Part shown: one piece after another, positions 24,241 to 32,581 of the stretch
Layout: the number at the start of each line of letters is the position of its first letter
Position numbering within the stretch: position 1 is the stretch's first letter
Assembly: GCA_041397845.1 (NCBI GenBank)
Contig: JAWKVW010000019.1
Location: 1-64,000 of the forward strand
Direction: 5' to 3'
DNA: 64,000 nucleotides
DNA from: JAKPQE01 sp041397845
GTDB lineage: Bacteria > Pseudomonadota > Alphaproteobacteria > Rhizobiales > JAKPQE01
The notes under the pieces: model-generated
Databases searched by the model: none
What the model was told of the DNA's origin: nothing
The model's input: the letters and a program-made list of their open reading frames with translations, nothing else
Program-made: the position numbers and the translations under genes

Positions 24241-25241
24241 TGACCGGACTGATGCTCGGCCTGCGAATGCCGACGCCGTTTCCGCCGGGGCATCTGCCGC
24301 TGGCGACGCTCTCGGCGGATTTCATTGCCGGTACGGCGAGCCGGAGCGGCGTGCCGGTGGCGCTCGCAAGCGCAGTCGCCTGCCAGCGCGCCTCGACCGG
24401 TTGCTATACGAGCCTTGCCGGCGTCGTTTCGACCGTCGCTGCAAATCTCCTGCGTCGGGGCGATCGTGGCCTCCTTGTCGAGGGTGCGCGCACCAACCTT
24501 GTCTCGCGGTCGTCCGACCTTGCCGCCTGGACGCCGGCCGGGGCGACGATCGCGCTCGACAACATCGCTTCGCCCGACGGCACGACCGGCGGCGACACGA
24601 TTTCCAGCAACGGGGCGAGCGCCGACAACAATCTCGGCCGGCAGTTTTCCGATCTTGCCGGCACGGCTTTCACCTATTCGATGTATGTCGGCCGCAAGAC
24701 CGGCACGCCGGGCTATACGCACCGGATCACGCTGCGCTATTCCGGGGCCGCCGAAGTCGTCTATCTGGCACTGTCGCTCGATCCGGTCAGCGGCGCGGCG
24801 AGCGTTCTCTCCGTCGCGCTGCCGGACGCCATTGCGGTCGAGGCGGTCGGCAACTGGTGGCGGCTGACGGTGACGCGGACCTATCCGGTCACGGCGGGGT
24901 CGCTGACCGTGCGGCTCTATCCGGCCTATGACACGATTGCCGCGACGATGCCGGTCTGGCAGGCGCAGCTCGAGGCGGCGGCCGGCGCGACCTCGCCGAT
25001 TCCGACGCTTGCCGATCCGGCGACGCGGGCGGCCGATGTCGTCACGGCCGCGGTCACCTCCGGCAGCTACGACGTGCTCGTTCGGGACGGGGCCGGCGGC
25101 GAATGGCGGAACGGTGTCGCCGTCTCCGGCGGCAGCTACACGGTCACGCCACGCAGCGGCCAGCGGTTCATCACACGGCTGGCGCTTTATCCGGCCGGGC
25201 TCGTCTCGGCCGAGGACAAGGCAGCGCTGCTTGCCGCCTGA
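24237..25241 (+). CDS. Phage/GTA head-spike fibre-like protein
   Basis: The 334-residue beta-rich protein contains a lectin-like spike module typical of phage head fibres: RGLLVEGARTNLVSRSSDL near residue 78, then LAAWTPAGATIALDN, SPDGTTGGDTISSN and a jelly-roll-like continuation (TFYSMYVGRK-type strand, NWWRLTVTRTY). The C-terminus ends in a short helix (SAEDKAALLAA). Spike fibres of gene-transfer agents bind host capsule polysaccharide. The gene is coupled to the spike-base gene by an ATGA overlap, and its last 55 bases overlap the convergent oxidoreductase gene. The exact ligand is unknown. Confidence 0.72.
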   Translation: MMTGLMLGLRMPTPFPPGHLPLATLSADFIAGTASRSGVPVALASAVACQRASTGCYTSLAGVVSTVAANLLRRGDRGLLVEGARTNLVSRSSDLAAWTPAGATIALDNIASPDGTTGGDTISSNGASADNNLGRQFSDLAGTAFTYSMYVGRKTGTPGYTHRITLRYSGAAEVVYLALSLDPVSGAASVLSVALPDAIAVEAVGNWWRLTVTRTYPVTAGSLTVRLYPAYDTIAATMPVWQAQLEAAAGATSPIPTLADPATRAADVVTAAVTSGSYDVLVRDGAGGEWRNGVAVSGGSYTVTPRSGQRFITRLALYPAGLVSAEDKAALLAA

Positions 25242-26176
25242 GCGGCGAAGCGTTCAACCTCATCGCACAGCGATCGAAGGACCGGGGCGGGCGCTCCGGC
25301 CCGGTCGAGAATGATGCGGCAGTCGGCGGCGAGATCGGCCATGTCGTCGGGTGCCGCGTTGGCGTGGCCGTCGACGGCGAATTCGGCGAGCTCCGACGCA
25401 AAGAACCGGCGAAGGATGGCAGCGATGATGCCGTCGGGCAGGAAACGCACTGCAAGGCGCAGTTTCGGCGGCGACGGCGTGAAACCCAGCGCGGCAACGG
25501 CGGCGAACCCCTCCCTTGTGCCGCGGGCGAGGGCGCTGAGGTTCCCCGGGCTTGCGGCAAGGGCGGCCGAGCGACCGCCAGACCGGTAGAGCGCGCCGCA
25601 GAGCGCGACAATGAAGGCTGCATGGCACATCAGCCAGGCTTCCATGTCGGCGACAATCGCCGTCGCAAATCCGGCGTCGGCAAATATTCCCGCGAGCACC
25701 GCCGGCCGGGCCGGATCGGCACCGCGCACCGGGCCGAAGCTCGTCGGCTGGTCGGAGACGGCGGCATAGCGCACGGTGGCGCCGTCGTGGACGCCGCCGG
25801 CGCCGGAGAAGCCGAAGAAGGTTCGCTCGCCGCCGAGCCGATCAACGAGGTCGCCGACACGCAGCGGGCAATTGACGAGAAAGAGGATGTCCGGCCGGCC
25901 GGCGAGGGCTTCGACAACGGGCAGGACACTGTCGATCTGGCGATCGCGGACGGCGATGGCGACAAGGTCATATGCCTCGGCCGAGGGCGCGGCGACGGCT
26001 CGGGCAGGGGCGAGGTCGCGCGCTCCGGAGACGATATCCTCGATGATGACGCCATGCTCGGAGAGCTCGCCGAGGCGCCGGCCGCGGGCGAGAATTTCAA
26101 CGTCGTGGCCGCGCATGGAAAGGCGGGCGCCGTAGAGCGTGCCGATGATGCCGGCGCCGATGACGAGGATTTTCAT
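25187..26176 (-). CDS. Ketopantoate reductase-like (ApbA/PanE family) oxidoreductase
   Basis: The 329-residue protein has an N-terminal Rossmann fold with KILVIGAGIIGTLYGARL (the GxGxxG nucleotide-binding loop) and a helical C-terminal domain. It is related to 2-dehydropantoate 2-reductases. The family's substrate-binding residues are only loosely kept (PTSFGPVRGADPARPAVL), so reduction of ketopantoate is not certain. The ATG at 26176 was chosen because it starts the Rossmann strand. It is divergent from a TetR regulator 95 bases away, its likely controller. It overlaps the spike gene by 55 bases tail to tail. Confidence 0.78.
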   Translation of the reverse strand: MKILVIGAGIIGTLYGARLSMRGHDVEILARGRRLGELSEHGVIIEDIVSGARDLAPARAVAAPSAEAYDLVAIAVRDRQIDSVLPVVEALAGRPDILFLVNCPLRVGDLVDRLGGERTFFGFSGAGGVHDGATVRYAAVSDQPTSFGPVRGADPARPAVLAGIFADAGFATAIVADMEAWLMCHAAFIVALCGALYRSGGRSAALAASPGNLSALARGTREGFAAVAALGFTPSPPKLRLAVRFLPDGIIAAILRRFFASELAEFAVDGHANAAPDDMADLAADCRIILDRAGAPAPVLRSLCDEVERFAAQAASSAALSSAETSPAG

Positions 26177-26209
26177 GGGTGTGGCTCTCACGAAACGAGG
26201 TTTCTTAAA

Positions 26210-26223
26210 GCAATTATTATTGC
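26210..26223. promoter_or_regulatory. Candidate TetR operator
   Basis: GCAAT (26210-26214) and ATTGC (26219-26223) form a short palindrome inside the AT-rich 95-base gap between the divergent oxidoreductase and tetR genes. The position suits autoregulation and control of the neighbour by the TetR protein. The assignment rests on symmetry and location only. Confidence 0.4.
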
Positions 26224-26271
26224 ATTTAGATATTCTGGTAAAGCCACAAACGATGCATTAGGTTCGGCGGC

Positions 26272-26886
26272 ATGATGACCGAAAAGACGGGAGTGGCGCG
26301 GCGGCCCGGCGGGCGGAGCGCGCGCGTGACGAAGGCTGTCCTTGCGGCGGCGATGGCGGAATTGGCCGAGAACGGCGCCGGCGGACTGTCCGTCGCGGCG
26401 GTCGCGGCGCGCTCGGGTGTGCATGCGACGTCGATCTACCGGCGCTGGGGCAATGCGGCGCGGCTGGGGCTGGAGGCGGCGCTGGCGGCGGCCGAGGAGC
26501 GGCTGCCGGTGCCCGACACGGGGGCGCTGCGCGGCGATCTGATGCTGTTTCTCGGGGCGCTCGATCTGCATGTGCGCACGCCGCTCGGCCGGTCGCTGCT
26601 GGTGCTCTCGGAGCTTGCCGATGTGGCGACGGCCGAGGCGCGGGCGGCGTTCTGGCGGGAGCGGTTCGGCCTTGCCCGGCTGATGTTCACGCGGGCGGCG
26701 GCGCGCGGCGAGATTGCCCGCACGACGGACGCCGATTTCGCCCTGCAGTTCGCGATCGCGCCGATCTATCTGCGGGCGCTGGTGCTGCAGGTGCCGTTCG
26801 AGGCGACCTACCTCGCCCGGCATGTCGAGACGGTGCTGCAGGCGTTCGCGCCGCCGGCGCAAATTCCGGGCGACGCAGATATCTGA
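26272..26886 (+). CDS. TetR-family transcriptional regulator
   Basis: The 204-residue protein has an N-terminal helix-turn-helix domain of TetR type (LAENGAGGLSVAAVAARSGV then HATSIYRRWGNAARLGLEA) and a helical ligand-binding domain with a TetR C-terminal signature (ADFALQFAIAPIYLRALVL). Such dimers usually repress a divergent gene and release DNA when a small ligand binds; here the divergent gene is the ketopantoate-reductase-like oxidoreductase. Two ATGs stand side by side at 26272 and 26275. The ligand is unknown. It ends 9 bases before the convergent helicase gene. Confidence 0.88.
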   Translation: MMTEKTGVARRPGGRSARVTKAVLAAAMAELAENGAGGLSVAAVAARSGVHATSIYRRWGNAARLGLEAALAAAEERLPVPDTGALRGDLMLFLGALDLHVRTPLGRSLLVLSELADVATAEARAAFWRERFGLARLMFTRAAARGEIARTTDADFALQFAIAPIYLRALVLQVPFEATYLARHVETVLQAFAPPAQIPGDADI

Positions 26887-26895
26887 CCCGCGGGT

Positions 26896-29235
26896 TCAGT
26901 GCCGCTCGACGAAGCTGTCGAGCACCTTCTTGGCGCCGGTCTTCTCGAAGTCGATGGAGAGCTTGTTGCCCTCGATGCGGGTGATGCGGCCATAGCCGAA
27001 TTTCTGGTGAAAGACGCGCTCGCCGACGGCAAAGGCCGACGCGGTCTCGACGACGCTCTTTGCAACGAGTTCGCCGTCGATGAGGCGCGGCGTCGTGCGG
27101 CCGGCGCCAGGCCGGGCGGTTGCCGTGCGCCCGGCATTTGCCTTGGCGCGCTGCCAGCCGGGAGTTGAATAGCTCGAGGAGAACGGATCGGCGTTCTGGT
27201 AGGGGCCACCGAAGCGGCTGCCGCCGCCATAGCCGCCATAGCTCGAGCCGCTCTCGATCACCTCGACATGGGCCTCGGGAAGCTCGTCGAGGAAGCGCGA
27301 GGGCAGGGTCGTCTGCCAGAGGCCGTGGATGCGGCGGTTCGAGGCAAAGCGGATCTTTGCCCGGCGTTTTGCCCGGGTGATGCCGACATAGGCAAGGCGC
27401 CGCTCTTCCTCGAGGCCGGAGCGGCCGCCCTCGTCGAGGGCGCGCTGGTGCGGAAACAGGCCCTCTTCCCAGCCGGGCAGGAAGACGGTGTCGAATTCGA
27501 GGCCCTTGGCCGAATGCAGCGTCATCAGGTTGACGGCGTCGATGGCGGCTTCCTCGGTCGTGTCCATGACGAGGGCGATATGCTCGAGGAAGCCGGGCAG
27601 GGACTCGTAGTCCTCCATCGAGCGGATGAGTTCCTTCAGGTTCTCCAGCCGGCCGGGCGCGTCGGGCGAGCGATCCTTCTGCCACATGTCGGTGTAGCCG
27701 GATTCCTCGAGGATTATTTCGGCCAGCTCGGTGTGCGGCAGGTGATCGAGCTGCTCGCGCCAGCGCTGGAACATGCGCACGAGGCCGGCAAGGGCGCTGC
27801 GGGCGCGCGGCTTCATCTCCTCGGTCTCAATGAGATCGGCGGCAGCCTGCAGGAGCGGGATGTTCTCGGCCCGGGCATAGCGATGGATGAGCGACAGCGT
27901 CGCCTCGCCAAGGCCACGGCGCGGCGTGTTGATGATGCGCTCGAAGGCGAGGTCGTCGGCGGGTTGCGAGGTGACGCGGAAATAGGCGAGGGCGTCGCGG
28001 ATCTCGGCGCGCTCGTAGAAGCGCGGGCCGCCGATGACGCGATAATTGAGGCCGAGGGTGACGAAACGGTCTTCGAACTCGCGCATCTGGAAGGAGGCGC
28101 GCACGAGGATCGCCATCTCGTTGAGGGCGTGGCCGTCGCGCTGCAGGTCCTCGATCTCGGCGCCGATGGCGCGGGCCTCCTCTTCGGAATCCCAGGACGA
28201 GGCGACCTCGACCTTGTCACCCATGGCGCCCTCGGTGAACAGCGTCTTGCCGAGGCGGCCCTCGTTGTGGGCGATGAGATGGGAGGCGGCGCCGAGGATG
28301 TGGCCGGTGGAGCGGTAGTTGTTCTCGAGGCGGATCACGGCGGCGCCGGGGAAGTCGCGCTCGAAACGCAGGATGTTGTCGACCTCGGCGCCGCGCCAGC
28401 CGTAGATCGACTGGTCGTCGTCGCCGACGCAGCACAGGTTGCGATTGTTCTGCGACAGGAGACGGAGCCAGAGATACTGGGCGACGTTGGTGTCCTGATA
28501 CTCGTCGACGAGCATGTAGCGGAAGCGGTGCTGCCAGGCGGCGAGTACGTCGGGATGCTGGCGGAACAGGCGGATCATCTCGACGAGAAGATCGCCGAAG
28601 TCGACGGCGTTGAGGACCTTCAGGCGAGCCTGATAGGCCTTGTAGAGTTCGCCGCCGCGGCCGTTGGCATAGGCGTAGTCGTCGGCATTGCGCAGATCGT
28701 CCGGGCCAAGGCCGCGGTTCTTCCAGCCGTCGATCATGCCGGCGAGCTGGCGGGCCGGCCAGCGCTTCTCGTCGATGTTCTCGGCCTGGATGAGCTGCTT
28801 CAGCAGGCGGATCTGGTCGTCGGTATCGAGGATGGTGAAATTCGGCTTGAGACCGACGAGCTCGGCATGGCGGCGCAGGATCTTGACGCCGATCGAATGG
28901 AAGGTGCCGAGCCACTGCATGCCCTCGACGGCATCGCCGACGAGCTGGCCGATGCGCTCGCGCATCTCGCGGGCCGCCTTGTTGGTGAAGGTGACGGCGA
29001 GAATTTCCTGGGCACGGGCCGAGCGGGTGGCAAGGATGTGGGCGATGCGGGTGGTCAGCACGCGGGTCTTGCCGGTGCCGGCGCCGGCGAGCACGAGAAC
29101 AGGGCCGTCGATGGTCTCGACGGCGCGGCGCTGCTCGCCGTTGAGGCCGGAGAGATAGGGCGCGCCGCCGCCGCCGAGCGCCCGCGCGGCGATGCCGCCG
29201 GGGCGGGGATGGGGTGACGGGGCAAAATCTGACAT
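26896..29235 (-). CDS. ATP-dependent DNA helicase, UvrD/PcrA family
   Basis: The 779-residue superfamily 1A helicase has all core motifs: LAGAGTGKTRVLTTRIAHIL (Walker A, about residue 50), AVTFTNKAAREM, LVDEYQDTN, GDDDQSIYGWRGA, ENNYRSTGHIL, LMTLHSAKGLEFD and RRLAYVGITRAKRRA. The C-terminal 45 residues (VFHQKFGYGRITRIEGN) form the Tudor-like domain that contacts RNA polymerase in PcrA/UvrD. It unwinds DNA in nucleotide excision and mismatch repair. The start was set at the ATG giving MSDFAPSPHPRPG; the upstream open stretch lacks similarity. Confidence 0.93.
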   Translation of the reverse strand: MSDFAPSPHPRPGGIAARALGGGGAPYLSGLNGEQRRAVETIDGPVLVLAGAGTGKTRVLTTRIAHILATRSARAQEILAVTFTNKAAREMRERIGQLVGDAVEGMQWLGTFHSIGVKILRRHAELVGLKPNFTILDTDDQIRLLKQLIQAENIDEKRWPARQLAGMIDGWKNRGLGPDDLRNADDYAYANGRGGELYKAYQARLKVLNAVDFGDLLVEMIRLFRQHPDVLAAWQHRFRYMLVDEYQDTNVAQYLWLRLLSQNNRNLCCVGDDDQSIYGWRGAEVDNILRFERDFPGAAVIRLENNYRSTGHILGAASHLIAHNEGRLGKTLFTEGAMGDKVEVASSWDSEEEARAIGAEIEDLQRDGHALNEMAILVRASFQMREFEDRFVTLGLNYRVIGGPRFYERAEIRDALAYFRVTSQPADDLAFERIINTPRRGLGEATLSLIHRYARAENIPLLQAAADLIETEEMKPRARSALAGLVRMFQRWREQLDHLPHTELAEIILEESGYTDMWQKDRSPDAPGRLENLKELIRSMEDYESLPGFLEHIALVMDTTEEAAIDAVNLMTLHSAKGLEFDTVFLPGWEEGLFPHQRALDEGGRSGLEEERRLAYVGITRAKRRAKIRFASNRRIHGLWQTTLPSRFLDELPEAHVEVIESGSSYGGYGGGSRFGGPYQNADPFSSSYSTPGWQRAKANAGRTATARPGAGRTTPRLIDGELVAKSVVETASAFAVGERVFHQKFGYGRITRIEGNKLSIDFEKTGAKKVLDSFVERH

Positions 29236-29410
29236 GGAACCTTTGGAACCTCGGCGGCGAATCTCTCGAACGAGGGAACAATATAGCAACCGCAAGCACA
29301 AACCGTAGGTCCCGGACGAGAAAAGCTCGGCGCGGGCCGCTCCCGCCGTGACGCGGGAGAATGGCGCCCTACATCGACGGTGAGGATTTGCTTCAAGGGG
29401 AGGAACAACC

Positions 29411-30241
29411 ATGTGCGATCTTGACGGATGCGGCGCGCACAACGACCTGCCGCCGATCGTCATCCGGGAAACCGACCGGCGGGCCTTCCTCATCGGCGCC
29501 GCCAGCCTGCCGCTCGCGGCCATTCTCTTCGATCCGGAACTGGCGGCGGCGAGCGCGGCGCGGACCGAGGCCGTGCGCTTCCCGGCGGCGGGCGGGGCGG
29601 CCGAGGCGGGCGGGTTCCTTGCCGTGCCGGAGACGACGCCGGCCGGAGCGCTCGTTCTCATCCACGAATGGTGGGGCCTCAACGACCAGATCAAGGCCGT
29701 GGCGCAGGCCTTTGCCGATGCCGGCTATCTCGCCCTCGCGGTCGATCTTTATGGCGGCAAGGTCGCGGGAACGGCCGACGAGGCGACGGCGCTCGTGCAG
29801 GGGCTCGATCCGGCGGCGGCGACGGCAACGCTCGCCGGGGCGATCGAGTGGCTGCGCGGCCACGAAAAGGGCAATGGCAAGGTCGGCACGGTCGGCTGGT
29901 GCTTCGGCGGCGGCTGGTCGCTCAATGCCTCGATCGCGGCGCCGGTCGATGCGACGGTCATCTACTATGGCGCCGTGACGCGCAAGGCGGACGAGCTTGC
30001 CCGTCTGAACGGCCCGGTGCTCGGGCATTTCGGCACGCTCGACAAGCGCATCAACAAGGAAATGGTATCCGGCTTCGAGGCGGAGATGGCCAAGGCCGGC
30101 AAGGCGGACAGGCTGACGGTCAACTGGTACGAGGCCGACCACGCCTTCGCCAACCCGACCGGAGCGCGCTACGACGCCGAGGACGCAAAGCTTGCGTGGG
30201 AGCGCACGCTCGACTTCCTGAAGGGTACGCTTTCTGTCTGA
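29411..30241 (+). CDS. Dienelactone hydrolase family protein with Tat signal
   Basis: This 276-residue alpha/beta hydrolase shows the dienelactone hydrolase pattern: VLIHEWWGLNDQIKAVA, the nucleophile Cys in GTVGWCFGGGWS, Asp in GTLDKRINKEM and His in YEADHAFANP. Near the N-terminus, TDRRAFLIGAASLPLAAIL is a twin-arginine motif with a hydrophobic stretch, so the enzyme is probably exported folded. The N-terminal MCDLDGCGAHNDLPP precedes the signal and is longer than usual. The substrate is not predictable. It converges on the CLC gene with a 3-base gap. Confidence 0.85.
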   Translation: MCDLDGCGAHNDLPPIVIRETDRRAFLIGAASLPLAAILFDPELAAASAARTEAVRFPAAGGAAEAGGFLAVPETTPAGALVLIHEWWGLNDQIKAVAQAFADAGYLALAVDLYGGKVAGTADEATALVQGLDPAAATATLAGAIEWLRGHEKGNGKVGTVGWCFGGGWSLNASIAAPVDATVIYYGAVTRKADELARLNGPVLGHFGTLDKRINKEMVSGFEAEMAKAGKADRLTVNWYEADHAFANPTGARYDAEDAKLAWERTLDFLKGTLSV

Positions 30242-30244
30242 AAA

Positions 30245-31870
30245 TCAGTGTTCCTCGAGGCTCGTCTCGATGAGCGTCGAGTTGAAATAGGCCAGTGCCT
30301 TGACGTGCTCGACATAGCCGACGAGGCGATCCGGCGCGTCCGGGGCAGCAACGGCGATGGCGGCGCCGCCGGTCTCGTCGAAGGTGCGGAGCGCTTTCTC
30401 CAGGGTGTCGTCGGACTTGAGACGAACGCCCTCGGCAAGGTCCGGCATCGGGCCGCCGTCCGGCCCGAGCGGGCTCATGAAGGCGGCAACGCGAACCGTG
30501 CGGACAAGCTGGCGGTGCGGACCCTCCTGGAGGATGAGGCCGCGCATCTCGAGCTGCCAGTGGAAATAGGAGCGGCCGTGAATGGCCAGCGTCAGGCCGG
30601 TGGAGATCGAGATGGCAAGGAGCAGGGCGAGCGTCAGGGCGTAGCCGCCGGTCAGCTCGAACACCATGACGGCTGTCGAGATCGGCGCGCCGAGAACCGC
30701 GGCGGCGACGGCGCCCATGCCAAGGATGGCGTATAGCCCCTGGCTCGATGCCATGTCGGGAAAGGCGGCGGCGGCGATGACGCCGAAGGCGCCGCCGGTC
30801 ATGGCGCCGAGATAGAGCGAGGGGGCGACGATGCCGCCGCCGAAGCGCGAGGCGAGCGTTATTGCGGTCGCGGCCGTCTTCAGCACGATCAGCATCAGCA
30901 TCGTCGACAGCGACAGCCAGTTGTAGAGAGCGGCGTTGGTTGCCTGATAGCCGACGCCGAGGATCTGCGGCGCGAAAATGCCGATCGTTCCGACCATCAG
31001 GCCGCCGACGACGGGCCGCTGCCAGAGCGGTACGTCGACATGGCGCGCGACCCAGTCGGTGCCGATGAGGGCGAACTGGAAGAGCACGGCGACGAGCGCG
31101 GCGACGAGGCCGAGCAGGGCGAAGGCCGGCACCTCCAGATAGGACGTGATCTGGTATGGCGGCACGGCGAAAGCGGCAATGTCGCCGAACCAGAAGCGCG
31201 ACAGCACGGTGCCGGTCACCGAGGCGAGCACGATCGGCACGAAGGCGCGCATGGCGTAGTGGCCGAGGATCACCTCATGGGCAAAGAGCACGCCGGCAAT
31301 CGGCGTGTTGAAGGAGGCGGAGACGGCGCCGGCAACGCCGCAGGCAAGCAGGGTGCGCCGGGTGGCGGCCGGCAGGTGAAAGGCACTGCAAAGGGTTGCC
31401 GCGACCGTTGCGCCGAGGTGGACGACGGGGCCCTCGCGGCCGGCGCTGGCGCCCGAGCCGAGCGACAGGGCGGCAAGGAAGGCCGAGCCGAGGCCCGGCC
31501 AGAAGCCGAGGTCGCGGCCGCCCTGCATGCGCGCCTCGATGACGTCGGCAACGCCGCTCGGCCGCTTGCCGGGCTGAACGAACTGCAGGAAAAGGCCGAC
31601 GGCAAGACCGCCGACGGTCGGGGCGGCGAGGATGACCCACCAGGGCGTCGCCAGCGCCATCGTCCAGACGTTCTCCGACATCGTGCCGAGCCAGGGGATC
31701 TGGAAGACGCCGATCGCGACGCGGAAGAGGATGGCGAAGGCGGAGGTGCCAAGGCCGATGACGATGGCCAGCAGCCAGACGAGCGGCTGGCGCCCGGCGA
31801 GGAAGGCCGACAGATTCGGAGCGACCCAGTTGCGCACGAGATCGATCTGGCGGGCAAGGAAGGCGCGCAT
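30245..31870 (-). CDS. CLC-family chloride channel/transporter
   Basis: The 541-residue membrane protein has the CLC ion-path signatures: LGSGASAGREGPVVHLGA with gating Glu146, and ASRFGGGIVAPSLYLGAMTG. The residue equivalent to the proton-path glutamate of the E. coli antiporter is Val200 in GVLFAHEVILGHY, as in eukaryotic CLC channels. A cytoplasmic C-terminal tail of about 110 residues (VRLKSDDTLEKALRTFDETG) looks like a single CBS-like segment. It moves chloride across the inner membrane; channel versus exchanger mode is uncertain. A thioesterase gene lies 20 bases upstream on the same strand. Confidence 0.9.
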   Translation of the reverse strand: MRAFLARQIDLVRNWVAPNLSAFLAGRQPLVWLLAIVIGLGTSAFAILFRVAIGVFQIPWLGTMSENVWTMALATPWWVILAAPTVGGLAVGLFLQFVQPGKRPSGVADVIEARMQGGRDLGFWPGLGSAFLAALSLGSGASAGREGPVVHLGATVAATLCSAFHLPAATRRTLLACGVAGAVSASFNTPIAGVLFAHEVILGHYAMRAFVPIVLASVTGTVLSRFWFGDIAAFAVPPYQITSYLEVPAFALLGLVAALVAVLFQFALIGTDWVARHVDVPLWQRPVVGGLMVGTIGIFAPQILGVGYQATNAALYNWLSLSTMLMLIVLKTAATAITLASRFGGGIVAPSLYLGAMTGGAFGVIAAAAFPDMASSQGLYAILGMGAVAAAVLGAPISTAVMVFELTGGYALTLALLLAISISTGLTLAIHGRSYFHWQLEMRGLILQEGPHRQLVRTVRVAAFMSPLGPDGGPMPDLAEGVRLKSDDTLEKALRTFDETGGAAIAVAAPDAPDRLVGYVEHVKALAYFNSTLIETSLEEH

Positions 31871-31890
31871 GGTCAGTCGTTCTCTCTCGA

Positions 31891-32406
31891 TCAGCCGGTC
31901 GGCCGCGGCTTTTTCGGAATGCCGATGACGTGGCCGACCTTTGGGTCGACCGGCAGGGCGCGGTGGGCCGCCATCATCGCCTCGAGCCGCGCCATGACGT
32001 CATCCGGAAAGGCGCTTGCCCGCTTCTTTTCCATGTCAACATGCAGGAAGAGCTGCTCGCAGGCGGCCGCCACCCAGCCCTCGCCGGCGTGGCGCAGCTC
32101 CAGATAGACGTGGATGCGGCGGGCGTCATAGTCGAGAAGCTGCAGCGTGCCGGTGACGGGATGGTCGGGGGCGAGCTCGCGCAGATAGTGGGTGTGGAGC
32201 TCGACGGTGAAATAGGAGGCGTTGCGCTCCCTGACGTAGTCCGGGCCGAGGCCGACGCCGATGAGGCCCGCATCGATGGTGCGATCGAAGAGGACGAGGT
32301 AGTAGGCGAAATTGAGGTGCCCGTTATAGTCGATCCAGGCGGGCTCGATGGCCATCGGCCCGGTTCTGAAAGGGGCCGCGAATCCGGCGCTTTCCGCGGT
32401 GGTCAT
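31891..32406 (-). CDS. Thioesterase of the 4HBT hot-dog family
   Basis: The 171-residue protein has the acyl-CoA thioesterase hot-dog fold with the catalytic-region motif IDYNGHLNFAYYLVLFD, where the Asp/Asn/His cluster stands in place of the usual active-site Asp loop, and RIHVYLELRHAGEGWVAAA. It hydrolyses acyl-CoA thioesters. Resemblance is to thioesterases associated with carnitine/betaine catabolism, but the acyl substrate is not determined here. It is cotranscribed with the CLC gene downstream, with no obvious functional link. Confidence 0.82.
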   Translation of the reverse strand: MTTAESAGFAAPFRTGPMAIEPAWIDYNGHLNFAYYLVLFDRTIDAGLIGVGLGPDYVRERNASYFTVELHTHYLRELAPDHPVTGTLQLLDYDARRIHVYLELRHAGEGWVAAACEQLFLHVDMEKKRASAFPDDVMARLEAMMAAHRALPVDPKVGHVIGIPKKPRPTG

Positions 32407-32581
32407 CGTCTTCCTCCATCGCTTGCGCGCGGCGTTGTGCCGCCGCTGCCGGCTCTGCTCCAGAAGCCTTTAATCCTTCATGCGAAATTTGTTAGGTTGC
32501 GTCCAGTGTCTTGGGGCTGGCGGCGCGGGCCGGCGGCCCGCTCACCATGCCCGACAAGGGCGACAAGTCCGGGAGCGGCAA

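Noticed and set aside
22483..25241. A prophage or full gene-transfer-agent cluster
   Set aside because: Only the two spike-like genes are present; there is no capsid, portal, terminase, tail, lysis or integrase gene and no attachment-site repeat.
25187..26176. Annotation of the oxidoreductase as PanE of pantothenate synthesis because panC is in the window
   Set aside because: It is 23 kb from panC, has its own TetR regulator and only weak conservation of ketopantoate-binding residues.
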